A DNA stretch of 58,810 nucleotides, from contig JAZRFE010000015.1 of NCBI GenBank assembly GCA_045661205.1, positions 1 to 58,810 on the forward strand. Direction: 5' to 3'. The notes beneath the pieces were generated by a model that had not been told where the DNA came from, ran no database searches, and worked only from the letters and a program-made list of their open reading frames with translations. Shown piece after piece: positions 52,077 through 58,810 of the stretch. The position numbers were made by a program, and so were the translations under genes. The DNA comes from HGM04593 sp045661205. Lineage in GTDB: Bacteria > Bacteroidota > Bacteroidia > Bacteroidales > Bacteroidaceae. The stretch's first letter is position 1, and each line of letters starts with the position of its first letter.

Positions 52077-52658
52077 ATGGAAGAAAACAAAAATGGCGAA
52101 GTGGAAATAAACGTAATTGTTGCCGACGCTTCGCACGAAAAGTATGTTGACGAAATTCTCGAAACAATCAGTGCGGCTGCAAAGGTGCGTGGCACAGGTA
52201 TTGCCAAACGTACACACGAGTATGTTGCACAGAAGATGCGCGAAGGAAAGGCAGTAATCGCACTCGCCGGCGAGGAGCAGGAGTTTGCCGGATTCTGCTA
52301 CATCGAGAGTTGGGGTAACAAACAGTATGTTGCCAACTCGGGACTCATCGTTGTGGACAAATTCCGCCGTCGCGGACTTGCAAAACGCATCAAGAAAACC
52401 GCATTTGACCTTTCACGTAAAATGTGGCCCGAAGCTAAGCTCTTCGGACTCACCAGCGGTGGAGCAGTTATGCGCATAAACACAGAGCTGGGTTATGTAC
52501 CCGTACCCTTTGCCGAGCTTACCGACGACGAAGCATTCTGGAGAGGTTGCGAGGGTTGCATCAACCACGACATATTGGAGCGCACAGGCCGTCGTTACTG
52601 CATCTGCACTGCGATGCTCTACGACCCCGCTGAAAAAGAGAAAAAATCAGTAGAATAA
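52077..52658 (+). CDS. GNAT acyltransferase in the arginine operon (candidate N-acylglutamate synthase)
   Basis: A 193-aa GNAT-fold protein. Acyl-CoA binding motif A is visible as LIVVDKFRRRGLAKRIKKTAF, preceded by the beta strand of GFCYIESWG. It lies 38 bp after argR and 20 bp before argG, inside a complete arginine cluster. No argA or argJ occurs in this window, so this is the obvious candidate for the first step, transferring acetyl or succinyl from CoA to glutamate. It lacks the amino-acid-kinase domain of classical ArgA. Function is inferred from location. Confidence 0.8.
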   Translation: MEENKNGEVEINVIVADASHEKYVDEILETISAAAKVRGTGIAKRTHEYVAQKMREGKAVIALAGEEQEFAGFCYIESWGNKQYVANSGLIVVDKFRRRGLAKRIKKTAFDLSRKMWPEAKLFGLTSGGAVMRINTELGYVPVPFAELTDDEAFWRGCEGCINHDILERTGRRYCICTAMLYDPAEKEKKSVE

Positions 52659-52678
52659 TCAAAAAAAATATTCAAGAT

Positions 52679-53881
52679 ATGAGCAAAAAGAAAGTAGTTG
52701 TAGCCTTCAGTGGCGGACTCGATACATCATTCACCGTAATGTACCTCGCACGCGAGAAGGGTTACGAAGTATATGCAGCATGTGCCAACACAGGTGGTTT
52801 CAGCGAGGAGCAGTTGAAACAGAACGAGGAGAACGCCTACAAATTGGGCGCAGTAAGTTACGTGACACTCGACGTTACAAAAGAGTACTACGAGAAGAGC
52901 CTCAAGTACATGATTTACGGTAACGTGTTGCGCAACGGCACATACCCCATCTCTGTATCATCGGAGAGAATTTTCCAGGCACTTGCCATCGCACGCTACG
53001 CCAACGAGATTGGCGCCGAGGCTATCGCACACGGCTCGACAGGTGCAGGTAACGACCAGATTCGTTTCGACATGACATTCCTGGTGCTTGCTCCCAACGT
53101 GGAGATTATCACATTGACACGTGACATGACTCTCACACGTGAGTACGAGATTAACTACCTCAACGAGCATGGTTTCTATGCAGACTTCACAAAACTCAAA
53201 TACTCTTACAACGTAGGTATCTGGGGAACATCTATCTGCGGTGGCGAAATTCTTGACTCAACACAGGGCTTGCCCGAGACTGCTTACCTGAAACAGATTA
53301 CCAAAGATGGCAGCGAGCAGTTGAAGCTGACATTCGACAAGGGTATCCTAAAAGCTGTAAACGGCGAGAAATTCGACGACCCCATCAAGGCTATTCAGAA
53401 GGTAGAGGAGATTGGTGCGGCTTACGGTATCGGTCGCGACATGCACGTGGGCGACACAATCATCGGCATCAAGGGTCGCGTGGGATTCGAGGCAGCAGCC
53501 CCCATGCTCATCATCGGTGCACACAAGTTCCTTGAGAAATATACATTGAGCAAATGGCAGCAGTATTGGAAAGACCAGGTTGCCAACTGGTACGGAATGT
53601 TCCTGCACGAGAGTCAGTATCTCGAGCCTGTGATGCGCGACATCGAGGCAATGCACGAAAGCTCACAGCGCAACGTTACAGGTACAGCCATCCTTGAGCT
53701 CTATCCCAAAGGTTTCGACACTGTCGGCGTAGACTCACCTTGCGACCTTGTAAAGACCAAGTTCGGCGAATATGGCGAGATACAGAAAGGCTGGACAGCC
53801 GAGGATGCAAAGGGTTTCATCAAGGTAACTTCTACACCCTTGCGCGTTTACCACAGCAATCACCCCGACGAACAAATCTAA
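52679..53881 (+). CDS. argG: Argininosuccinate synthase ArgG
   Basis: A 400-aa enzyme ligating citrulline and aspartate with ATP. KKKVVVAFSGGLDTSF is the PP-loop; AHGSTGAGNDQIRFD and GIWGTSICGGEI are conserved family segments. Its length and sequence match the distinct short form found in Bacteroidetes. It follows the GNAT gene by 20 bp. Confidence 0.96.
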   Translation: MSKKKVVVAFSGGLDTSFTVMYLAREKGYEVYAACANTGGFSEEQLKQNEENAYKLGAVSYVTLDVTKEYYEKSLKYMIYGNVLRNGTYPISVSSERIFQALAIARYANEIGAEAIAHGSTGAGNDQIRFDMTFLVLAPNVEIITLTRDMTLTREYEINYLNEHGFYADFTKLKYSYNVGIWGTSICGGEILDSTQGLPETAYLKQITKDGSEQLKLTFDKGILKAVNGEKFDDPIKAIQKVEEIGAAYGIGRDMHVGDTIIGIKGRVGFEAAAPMLIIGAHKFLEKYTLSKWQQYWKDQVANWYGMFLHESQYLEPVMRDIEAMHESSQRNVTGTAILELYPKGFDTVGVDSPCDLVKTKFGEYGEIQKGWTAEDAKGFIKVTSTPLRVYHSNHPDEQI

Positions 53882-53896
53882 GAAAAAACAAATATC

Positions 53897-54865
53897 ATGA
53901 TTAAAGTAGGTATAATAGGCGGAGCAGGCTACACCGCCGGAGAACTTATCCGTCTGTTGCTTAACCACCCCGAGGTTGAGATTGTATTTATAAACAGCAG
54001 CAGCAACGCCGGCAACAAGATAACCGACGTTCACTGCGGACTTTTGGGCGAAACAGAGCTTACATTCACCGACGAAATGCCCTTTGACAAGATTGACGTG
54101 CTTTTCTTCTGCACTGCACACGGCGACACAAAGAAATTCCTCGACCGCGAGCAGTTGCCCGAGGAACTTAAGGTTATCGACCTGTCGATGGACTTCCGCA
54201 TAAAGAGCAACGACCACGATTTTATCTATGGCTTGCCCGAGCTTAACCGCCGCGACACATGCAAACGCCGCTACGTTGCAAACCCCGGATGTTTCGCAAC
54301 ATGTATCGAGCTTGGACTTCTGCCTTTGGCTAAAAAGCACCTTCTCAATGGCGATATTTCGGTAAATGCCATCACAGGAAGCACAGGTGCGGGAGTGAAA
54401 CCCTCATCGACCACACACTTCAGCTGGCGCAACAACAACATGAGCACCTACAAGCCCTTTGAGCATCAGCACGTGCCCGAAATTATGCAGAGCGTAAAGC
54501 AGTTGCAGCCCGACTTTGACGGCTCAATCGACTTTATCCCCTATCGTGGAGACTTTGCACGCGGCATCTTCGCCACATTGGTTGTGAAGTGCGACCTTGA
54601 GCTTGAGGAACTTTACGAAATCTACGAGAGCTACTACGAGCGCGACTCGTTCACACACGTGGTGAAAAAGCCCGTAGACCTGAAACAGGTTGTAAACACC
54701 AACAAGTGCCTCATCCACTTGCAGAAATTCGGCAACAAGTTGCTCATCACATCGGTTATAGACAACCTGTTGAAGGGTGCCAGCGGCCAGGCAGTACACA
54801 ACATGAACCTGCTCTTCGGACTGGAGGAGACAGTGGGCTTGCGCCTGAAACCCTCGGCATTCTAA
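53897..54865 (+). CDS. argC: N-acetyl-gamma-glutamyl-phosphate reductase ArgC
   Basis: A 322-aa NADPH-dependent dehydrogenase reducing the acyl-glutamyl phosphate from ArgB. Rossmann motif IIGGAGYTAGELIRLL; catalytic Cys132 in ANPGCFATC; HVPEI segment near residue 195. Type 2 (short) form. It is 15 bp after argG and is separated from argD by a large hairpin. Confidence 0.95.
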   Translation: MIKVGIIGGAGYTAGELIRLLLNHPEVEIVFINSSSNAGNKITDVHCGLLGETELTFTDEMPFDKIDVLFFCTAHGDTKKFLDREQLPEELKVIDLSMDFRIKSNDHDFIYGLPELNRRDTCKRRYVANPGCFATCIELGLLPLAKKHLLNGDISVNAITGSTGAGVKPSSTTHFSWRNNNMSTYKPFEHQHVPEIMQSVKQLQPDFDGSIDFIPYRGDFARGIFATLVVKCDLELEELYEIYESYYERDSFTHVVKKPVDLKQVVNTNKCLIHLQKFGNKLLITSVIDNLLKGASGQAVHNMNLLFGLEETVGLRLKPSAF

Positions 54866-54894
54866 GAAATTGATTTTATCCTATAATTAACTAT

Positions 54895-54934
54895 AAGCTG
54901 TTTGGACTTTGCAAAAGTAAAGTTCAAACAGCTT
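54895..54934 (+). promoter_or_regulatory. Long hairpin in the argC-argD gap
   Basis: AAGCTGTTTGGACTTT (54895-54910) pairs with AAAGTTCAAACAGCTT (54919-54934), 16 pairs with one G-U and an 8-nt loop. It ends 15 bases before the argD start. It lacks a strong T-run, so it may tune or process the mRNA rather than end it. Confidence 0.7.
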
Positions 54935-54949
54935 TCAACAAAGAACAAG

Positions 54950-56074
54950 ATGGATTTATATAACGTATATCCCCTTTTCGATATTAACATCGTGAAAGGC
55001 GAAGGATGTAAGGTGTGGGACGACAAAGGCACAGAATACCTCGACCTTTATGGCGGCCATGCGGTAATATCGATAGGCCACGCACACCCCCACTATGTAG
55101 AGAGTATCTCGTCACAGGTAGCGAAGCTCGGCTTCTACTCAAACTCAGTTATAAACACATTGCAGACAGCCGTTGCCGAGAAGTTGGGTCGTCTGTCGGG
55201 CTACAAGGATTACAGCGCCTTCTTCGTAAACTCGGGTGCCGAGGCTAACGAAAATGCACTGAAACTCGCATCGTTCACCAACGGCCGCACACGAGTAATC
55301 TCGTTCAAGAAATCGTTCCATGGCCGCACATCGTTGGCGGTAGAGGTTACCGACAATGCAAAAATCATAGCCCCCATCAACAGCAACAACCACACAACCT
55401 ACTTGCCCTTGAACGACATTGAGGCTGTACGTGCCGAGCTTGCCAAAGGCGACGTTGCAGCGGTAATCATCGAGGGTATTCAGGGTATCGGCGGCATTGT
55501 TGTTCCCCAGCCCGAATTCTTGCAGCAGTTGCAGGAGGAGTGTACCGCAACAGGTACCATCCTTGTACTCGACGAGATTCAGAGCGGATACGGCCGCAGC
55601 GGTAAATTCTTTGCTCACCAGTGGGCAGGCATCCGCCCCGACCTTATCACAGTGGCAAAGGGCATCGCCAACGGATTCCCTATGGGCGCACTGCTCATAA
55701 GCCCTAAGTTCACACCTATCTTCGGACAGTTGGGAACAACATTCGGTGGCAACCACCTTGCTTGCGCCGCTGCACAGGCTGTGCTCGACGTTATTGAGGA
55801 TGAGAACCTGCTGGAGAATGTAAACAAGGTGGGCGAGTATCTGATGACAGAGCTTAAGAAAATCCCCGCAATAAAAGAGGTACGCGGCAAGGGCTTGATG
55901 ATAGGTATAGAGTTTGAGGAGCCTATTAAGGAGATACGCACAAAGCTGCTCTTCGAGGAGCATGTGTTCACAGGCGTCAGCGGCACAAACGTCATTCGTC
56001 TGTTGCCCCCCTTGAGCTTGAGCATGGAGCAGGCACAGGAGTTTATCGCTCGTCTGCACAAGGTAATAGGATAA
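54950..56074 (+). CDS. argD: Acetylornithine aminotransferase ArgD
   Basis: A 374-aa PLP class-III aminotransferase. FFVNSGAEANENALKLA, then VLDEIQSGYGRSG for the PLP pyridine (Asp), and VAKGIANGFPMGA with Schiff-base Lys237. It acts on N-acyl-ornithine and glutamate. The ATG at 54950 is chosen over a TTG-initiated extension (54902) that falls inside the hairpin. It closes the arginine operon; argF/argF' is not in the window. Confidence 0.94.
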   Translation: MDLYNVYPLFDINIVKGEGCKVWDDKGTEYLDLYGGHAVISIGHAHPHYVESISSQVAKLGFYSNSVINTLQTAVAEKLGRLSGYKDYSAFFVNSGAEANENALKLASFTNGRTRVISFKKSFHGRTSLAVEVTDNAKIIAPINSNNHTTYLPLNDIEAVRAELAKGDVAAVIIEGIQGIGGIVVPQPEFLQQLQEECTATGTILVLDEIQSGYGRSGKFFAHQWAGIRPDLITVAKGIANGFPMGALLISPKFTPIFGQLGTTFGGNHLACAAAQAVLDVIEDENLLENVNKVGEYLMTELKKIPAIKEVRGKGLMIGIEFEEPIKEIRTKLLFEEHVFTGVSGTNVIRLLPPLSLSMEQAQEFIARLHKVIG

Positions 56075-56105
56075 AAAATACCATAGAGTATTTTGGCAAA
56101 CATTA

Positions 56106-56145
56106 GGGAATCTCCTTTGAGACATAGGGAGATTCTCTTTTTTTT
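56106..56145 (+). terminator. Terminator of the arginine operon
   Basis: GGGAATCTCC pairs with GGAGATTC across an 11- to 12-nt loop, followed by CTC and then a long T-run. Confidence 0.8.
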
Positions 56146-56160
56146 GATATTGAAACTGAC

Positions 56161-56168
56161 TACTTTTG
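56161..56168 (+). promoter_or_regulatory. -7 element of the DUF4476 gene
   Basis: TACTTTTG matches TAnnTTTG, 26 bp before the start codon. Confidence 0.6.
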
Positions 56169-56194
56169 CGCAGTAACTTTTTAAAATATATGCT

Positions 56195-56638
56195 ATGAAG
56201 AATTTGAAGTCCTTGATGATTGTTGCCATTGTGGCATTGACTGTTTTTTGCCTACCGGCATCTGCTGCCGAACCGGACAAAAAGCCTAAAGAGAAGATGG
56301 AGTATCGCGACAAAAAGCAGAAGGGTAAAAGACACGTACATCCTCGTGCAATGCGCGATAAAGATTTTGACATGATGTTCGGCATCGTGAAAAACACCTC
56401 TTTCAACGACAAAAAGATAGATGTTATACGCGTCGCTTGCATAGGCAGTTATTTCAGCAGCCGGCAGTGTGCGCAGTTGTTGTCACTTCTGTCGTTCGAC
56501 GACAATAAGATGAAAGCACTCGAGGTTATCGCACCGCGCTTGGTGGAGATGGAAAATGCCGACAAGATTATCAAGGAATTCTCATTCTCGTCGAGCAAGG
56601 AGAAGGCTGTGAGCATATTGCAACGTCGCAAAAGATAA
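56195..56638 (+). CDS. DUF4476-type exported protein
   Basis: A 147-aa secreted protein with a signal peptide ending near ASAAE and a very basic linker. The remainder has the DUF4476 rhythm: MRDKDFDMMFGIVKNTSFNDKKIDVI, FSSRQCAQLLSLLSFDDNKMKALEVI, then KEFSFSSSKEKAVSIL. Function unknown. It is monocistronic with its own promoter and terminator. Confidence 0.8.
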   Translation: MKNLKSLMIVAIVALTVFCLPASAAEPDKKPKEKMEYRDKKQKGKRHVHPRAMRDKDFDMMFGIVKNTSFNDKKIDVIRVACIGSYFSSRQCAQLLSLLSFDDNKMKALEVIAPRLVEMENADKIIKEFSFSSSKEKAVSILQRRKR

Positions 56639-56643
56639 CAATG

Positions 56644-56674
56644 CGTCGCATCGAAAATCGGTGCGACGTTTTTT
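56644..56674 (+). terminator. Terminator after the DUF4476 gene
   Basis: CGTCGCA and TGCGACG form the stem around TCGAAAATCGG, followed by TTTTTT. Confidence 0.85.
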
Positions 56675-56746
56675 ATAAAATATTTTTTATTTTTCTGTCA
56701 CATTTCCGTAATTTCACCGTCATATAAGTGAAGAGCACAAAAAACA

Positions 56747-57247
56747 ATGACAAACACAGAATTCAAGAATAGATTCCTGCCACTGCACAAAGAACTATAC
56801 AGCATGGCAGTGCGCATTCTGGGCGACAGTTACGAAGCCGAGGATGCTGTGCAGAATCTGTACCTGAAACTGTGGGAGCGCCGCAACACGCTGGGCTGCG
56901 TGAATAACGATGCAGGCTACTGCCGACAACTGCTCAAAAACATCTGCATAGACCGATGGCGCGAAATGCAACGTCACCAGCAGCATAGTTTCGACGAAGA
57001 GGCAATTGACCTTTGCGACGAGACACACAGCGACGAGGAGAAGAGCGACAAACTGAAACACCTGAGAGCCTTTCTCGCGCGACTGCACGAGCAACAACGG
57101 CGCATATTTCTGCTGAGGCTGCGCGGAAGCACATACGACGAAATGGAGCAATTGATAGGGCAGTCAGCAACGAGCCTGCGACAGATAGTCTCGCGACTGA
57201 AGAGAGAATTTATAAACAGCTACAAACAAAAAACAGGTAACATATGA
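56747..57247 (+). CDS. ECF-type RNA polymerase sigma factor
   Basis: A 166-aa sigma-70-family factor. Region 2 is YSMAVRILGDSYEAEDAVQNLYLKLWE (about 18-44); region 4 is LRLRGSTYDEMEQLIGQSATSLRQIVSRLKRE near the C-terminus. Small size and lack of regions 1 and 3 fit ECF factors. The next gene overlaps by four bases and encodes a membrane protein that probably sequesters it. Confidence 0.92.
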   Translation: MTNTEFKNRFLPLHKELYSMAVRILGDSYEAEDAVQNLYLKLWERRNTLGCVNNDAGYCRQLLKNICIDRWREMQRHQQHSFDEEAIDLCDETHSDEEKSDKLKHLRAFLARLHEQQRRIFLLRLRGSTYDEMEQLIGQSATSLRQIVSRLKREFINSYKQKTGNI

Positions 57248-57768
57248 AAGATATAAGAGAAATGATAGACAGATACCTCGACGAGCGCATGAGCCACGAC
57301 GAGGAGCAGGAGTTTTTCCGTTACCTGCGCTCGGCAGAGCTGCCCGAGGAGTTCCACGATGAACGTGAACTTATATTGCAAATGGCAGCAATGCAGGAGC
57401 TACCTTCCCCACCCGCGGGCATGGAGGAGCGTCTGACGGCAATGATAGATAACCTCGCCGAGGAGAGCAGCGCACCCGCAAAGAGAGCATTCACGCTGAA
57501 ATTGCGCCACATATGGCGCGCGGCAGCAGTGGTGGCAATAGTGGCAGCAACGGGGCTTGCCATAGTACAGCACGAGAGAAACAAGTACGATGCATTCATT
57601 GCCGCCAGAGACAAAGACACCTTCACCACTGCCGAAGAGGCACTGCCACACGCCAACGCTATACTGTGCAACCTTGTCGCAGTCACAAACAGCACCCGCA
57701 ACAACGTGGCAGATATTGGTAACGACATTAAAAAACTGAGTACAATAATTAAACGCGACCAACAATGA
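57244..57768 (+). CDS. Probable anti-sigma factor, single-pass membrane protein
   Basis: A 174-aa protein: a cytoplasmic N-terminal helical part (about 1-90) like anti-sigma domains but without the His-Cys zinc motif, one helix (AAAVVAIVAATGLAIV, about 98-113), and an extracytoplasmic tail. Its start overlaps the sigma gene (ATGA) and its end overlaps the DUF4252 gene. Anti-sigma role is inferred from position and topology. Confidence 0.72.
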   Translation: MKDIREMIDRYLDERMSHDEEQEFFRYLRSAELPEEFHDERELILQMAAMQELPSPPAGMEERLTAMIDNLAEESSAPAKRAFTLKLRHIWRAAAVVAIVAATGLAIVQHERNKYDAFIAARDKDTFTTAEEALPHANAILCNLVAVTNSTRNNVADIGNDIKKLSTIIKRDQQ

Positions 57769-58286
57769 AACGACTGACAACAATATTCTTTGCACTGCTG
57801 CTGACGTTCGCAGCTGCAACAACTGCACCCGCAGCAAGCAGAGACAGCAAGAGCAACAGCAAGGTGGAGAAGTTCGTTCAGAGCCTTGCACGCGACTACT
57901 CGTCACACGTAGAGTACACCTATATATCTACGAGCATGCTCAAGAGCCTCTTTGCCTTAGTATTCAGCGAGGGCGACAAAGAGACGGCAAAATCCTTGAA
58001 AAGGATGAAATATATAAGACAATTCTGTTCGAGCGACAGCGTGGGCTACAAGAAACTGAAAACAGAGATGCAACCCTTTCTCTCGAACGACGAAGAGGTG
58101 ATGGGCATGGAGCTTATGGTCACAAACAAAGATGACGCAGATACCACCACAATATACAGCAGCAAGGATGGGCTGCTGATAATCACCGACGAGAATGGAA
58201 CCACCCTGACAGTGGTATTTATAGCAGGGCAGTCGATGGATATTTTCAACGTCATGATGGAGAATGGATTCGAACTTGATTTTTAA
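57765..58286 (+). CDS. DUF4252 exported protein
   Basis: A 173-aa protein with a signal peptide ending near APAAS. It has the DUF4252 core: YISTSMLKSLF near residue 50, then VMGMELMVTNKDDADT and GNVVFI-like TLTVVFIAGQSMDIFN. Function unknown; it occurs with ECF sigma operons in this phylum. It overlaps the anti-sigma gene by four bases. Confidence 0.82.
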   Translation: MKRLTTIFFALLLTFAAATTAPAASRDSKSNSKVEKFVQSLARDYSSHVEYTYISTSMLKSLFALVFSEGDKETAKSLKRMKYIRQFCSSDSVGYKKLKTEMQPFLSNDEEVMGMELMVTNKDDADTTTIYSSKDGLLIITDENGTTLTVVFIAGQSMDIFNVMMENGFELDF

Positions 58287-58301
58287 AAAGCATATACAAA
58301 A

Positions 58302-58810
58302 ATGAGACATTTACTGATAGCATTAGTGGCAATATTTGCATTCGCCGGCGCACAGGCAGCCGAACCGCGAACAAACAACAAAAAGGTTAATAAGGTAATA
58401 AAGGCTATAAAGGAGCTTGACAGCAAGCAGATAGAGGTAAACGAGTATGATGGCGACTCCATCGCCGAGGACATCAAGAAACAGCTGTATGAGCAGTTCG
58501 ACGAAAAGAAGGTGGACAAGGTGTGGAAAGCAAACAAGATTACGCTGAACACAAGCATCCTTGCCGAATCGCAAAGCGAAGAGGGTTACAATAATATGCG
58601 CGCCTTCGTGGCGAAGCTGAACATAGAGAACAGCGAGAACCTCGCAGGCATTCCCATGACAATGAACAACAAGAGCGACAGCGTAGCCATTCTCCTTTTC
58701 AGCGACAAGAATAATATGTTTATTTTCAGCGACAGCCTGTTGAGTAAAAAATACCGTATCATTTACACAGACGACGATATTACAACAAAGTCACAAAATA
58801 TGCTCACACA
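58302..58810 (+). CDS. Second DUF4252-like exported protein (cut by window end)
   Basis: Starts with MRHLLIALVAIFAFAGAQA (signal peptide) and reads open to the last base, about 169 codons. A middle segment MTMNNKSDSVAILLFSDKNN resembles the preceding DUF4252 protein loosely, so it is probably a related effector of the same operon. It starts 15 bp after the previous stop. The C-terminus is outside the window. Confidence 0.7.
   Translation, partial: MRHLLIALVAIFAFAGAQAAEPRTNNKKVNKVIKAIKELDSKQIEVNEYDGDSIAEDIKKQLYEQFDEKKVDKVWKANKITLNTSILAESQSEEGYNNMRAFVAKLNIENSENLAGIPMTMNNKSDSVAILLFSDKNNMFIFSDSLLSKKYRIIYTDDDITTKSQNMLT

Overview
The window looks like the chromosome of an anaerobic gut Bacteroidales. 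Many genes are preceded by the Bacteroidetes sigma-ABfr -7 element TAnnTTTG (some with TTG about 20 bp upstream). Families confined to or typical of this phylum recur (DUF4294, DUF3098, DUF4476, DUF4252, DUF6769-like), and an argR-GNAT-argG-argC-argD operon is present. There is no CRISPR array and no rRNA. Base composition is mosaic: about 6.6-13.0 kb and 19.4-58.8 kb are moderately GC-rich housekeeping-like DNA. About 0.2-6.6 kb and 13.0-19.3 kb are clearly more AT-rich and carry accessory genes.

Layout. (1) 0.2-3.5 kb, minus strand: an arsenical resistance operon arsR-arsF-arsG-thioredoxin-arsP-arsC with two look-alike ArsR operators. (2) 3.5-6.6 kb: small accessory genes, a promoter-driven and highly structured RNA region with a terminator-like hairpin (3864-4071), a TM2/SHOCT protein, a HicB-like protein overlapping an unknown ORF, an IS1595-family transposase, and 0.6 kb of AT-rich non-coding DNA. 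(3) 6.6-13.0 kb, plus strand: an apparent operon of a short glycyl-radical activase, a divergent glycyl radical enzyme, a GH51 arabinofuranosidase and a GH43 enzyme. (4) 13.0-19.4 kb: a 5'-nucleotidase gene that has lost its catalytic N-terminus, then a segment bracketed by two near-identical tRNA(CAT) genes with their terminators. It carries a large nuclease-methyltransferase-like protein and a second DNA methyltransferase, and looks like a tRNA-targeted genomic island remnant. (5) 19.4-29.4 kb: HAD phosphatase, ribF and a CPBP protease on plus; YgjP-like peptidase, argB, aroK, topA, an SpoU methyltransferase, a CoA-transferase and a thioesterase on minus. (6) 29.5-39.4 kb: miaB, a heavy-metal RND pump with a His-rich adaptor, a PfkB kinase, a LOG-family protein and an MsbA-like ABC exporter. 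(7) 39.5-46.3 kb: DUF4294 and Sel1 proteins, then a minus-strand cluster methyltransferase-ftsX-DUF3098-uppP-truB-queA-folK. (8) 46.5-56.1 kb, plus: pspC, a secreted zinc peptidase-like lipoprotein, lpd, inositol-3-phosphate synthase and the arginine operon. (9) 56.2-58.8 kb: a DUF4476 protein, then an ECF sigma / membrane anti-sigma-like / DUF4252 cluster that runs off the window.

The most interesting items are the glycyl radical enzyme (active-site motif ACWE, radical loop RVWGWSG) coupled to arabinan-degrading hydrolases; the structured RNA at about 3.87-4.07 kb; the tRNA-bounded island with repeated CGGTAAAC motifs; and the GNAT protein in the arginine operon, a candidate for the poorly defined first acylation step of Bacteroidetes arginine synthesis. 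All functional names rest on recognisable motifs and family memory; no database search was possible.
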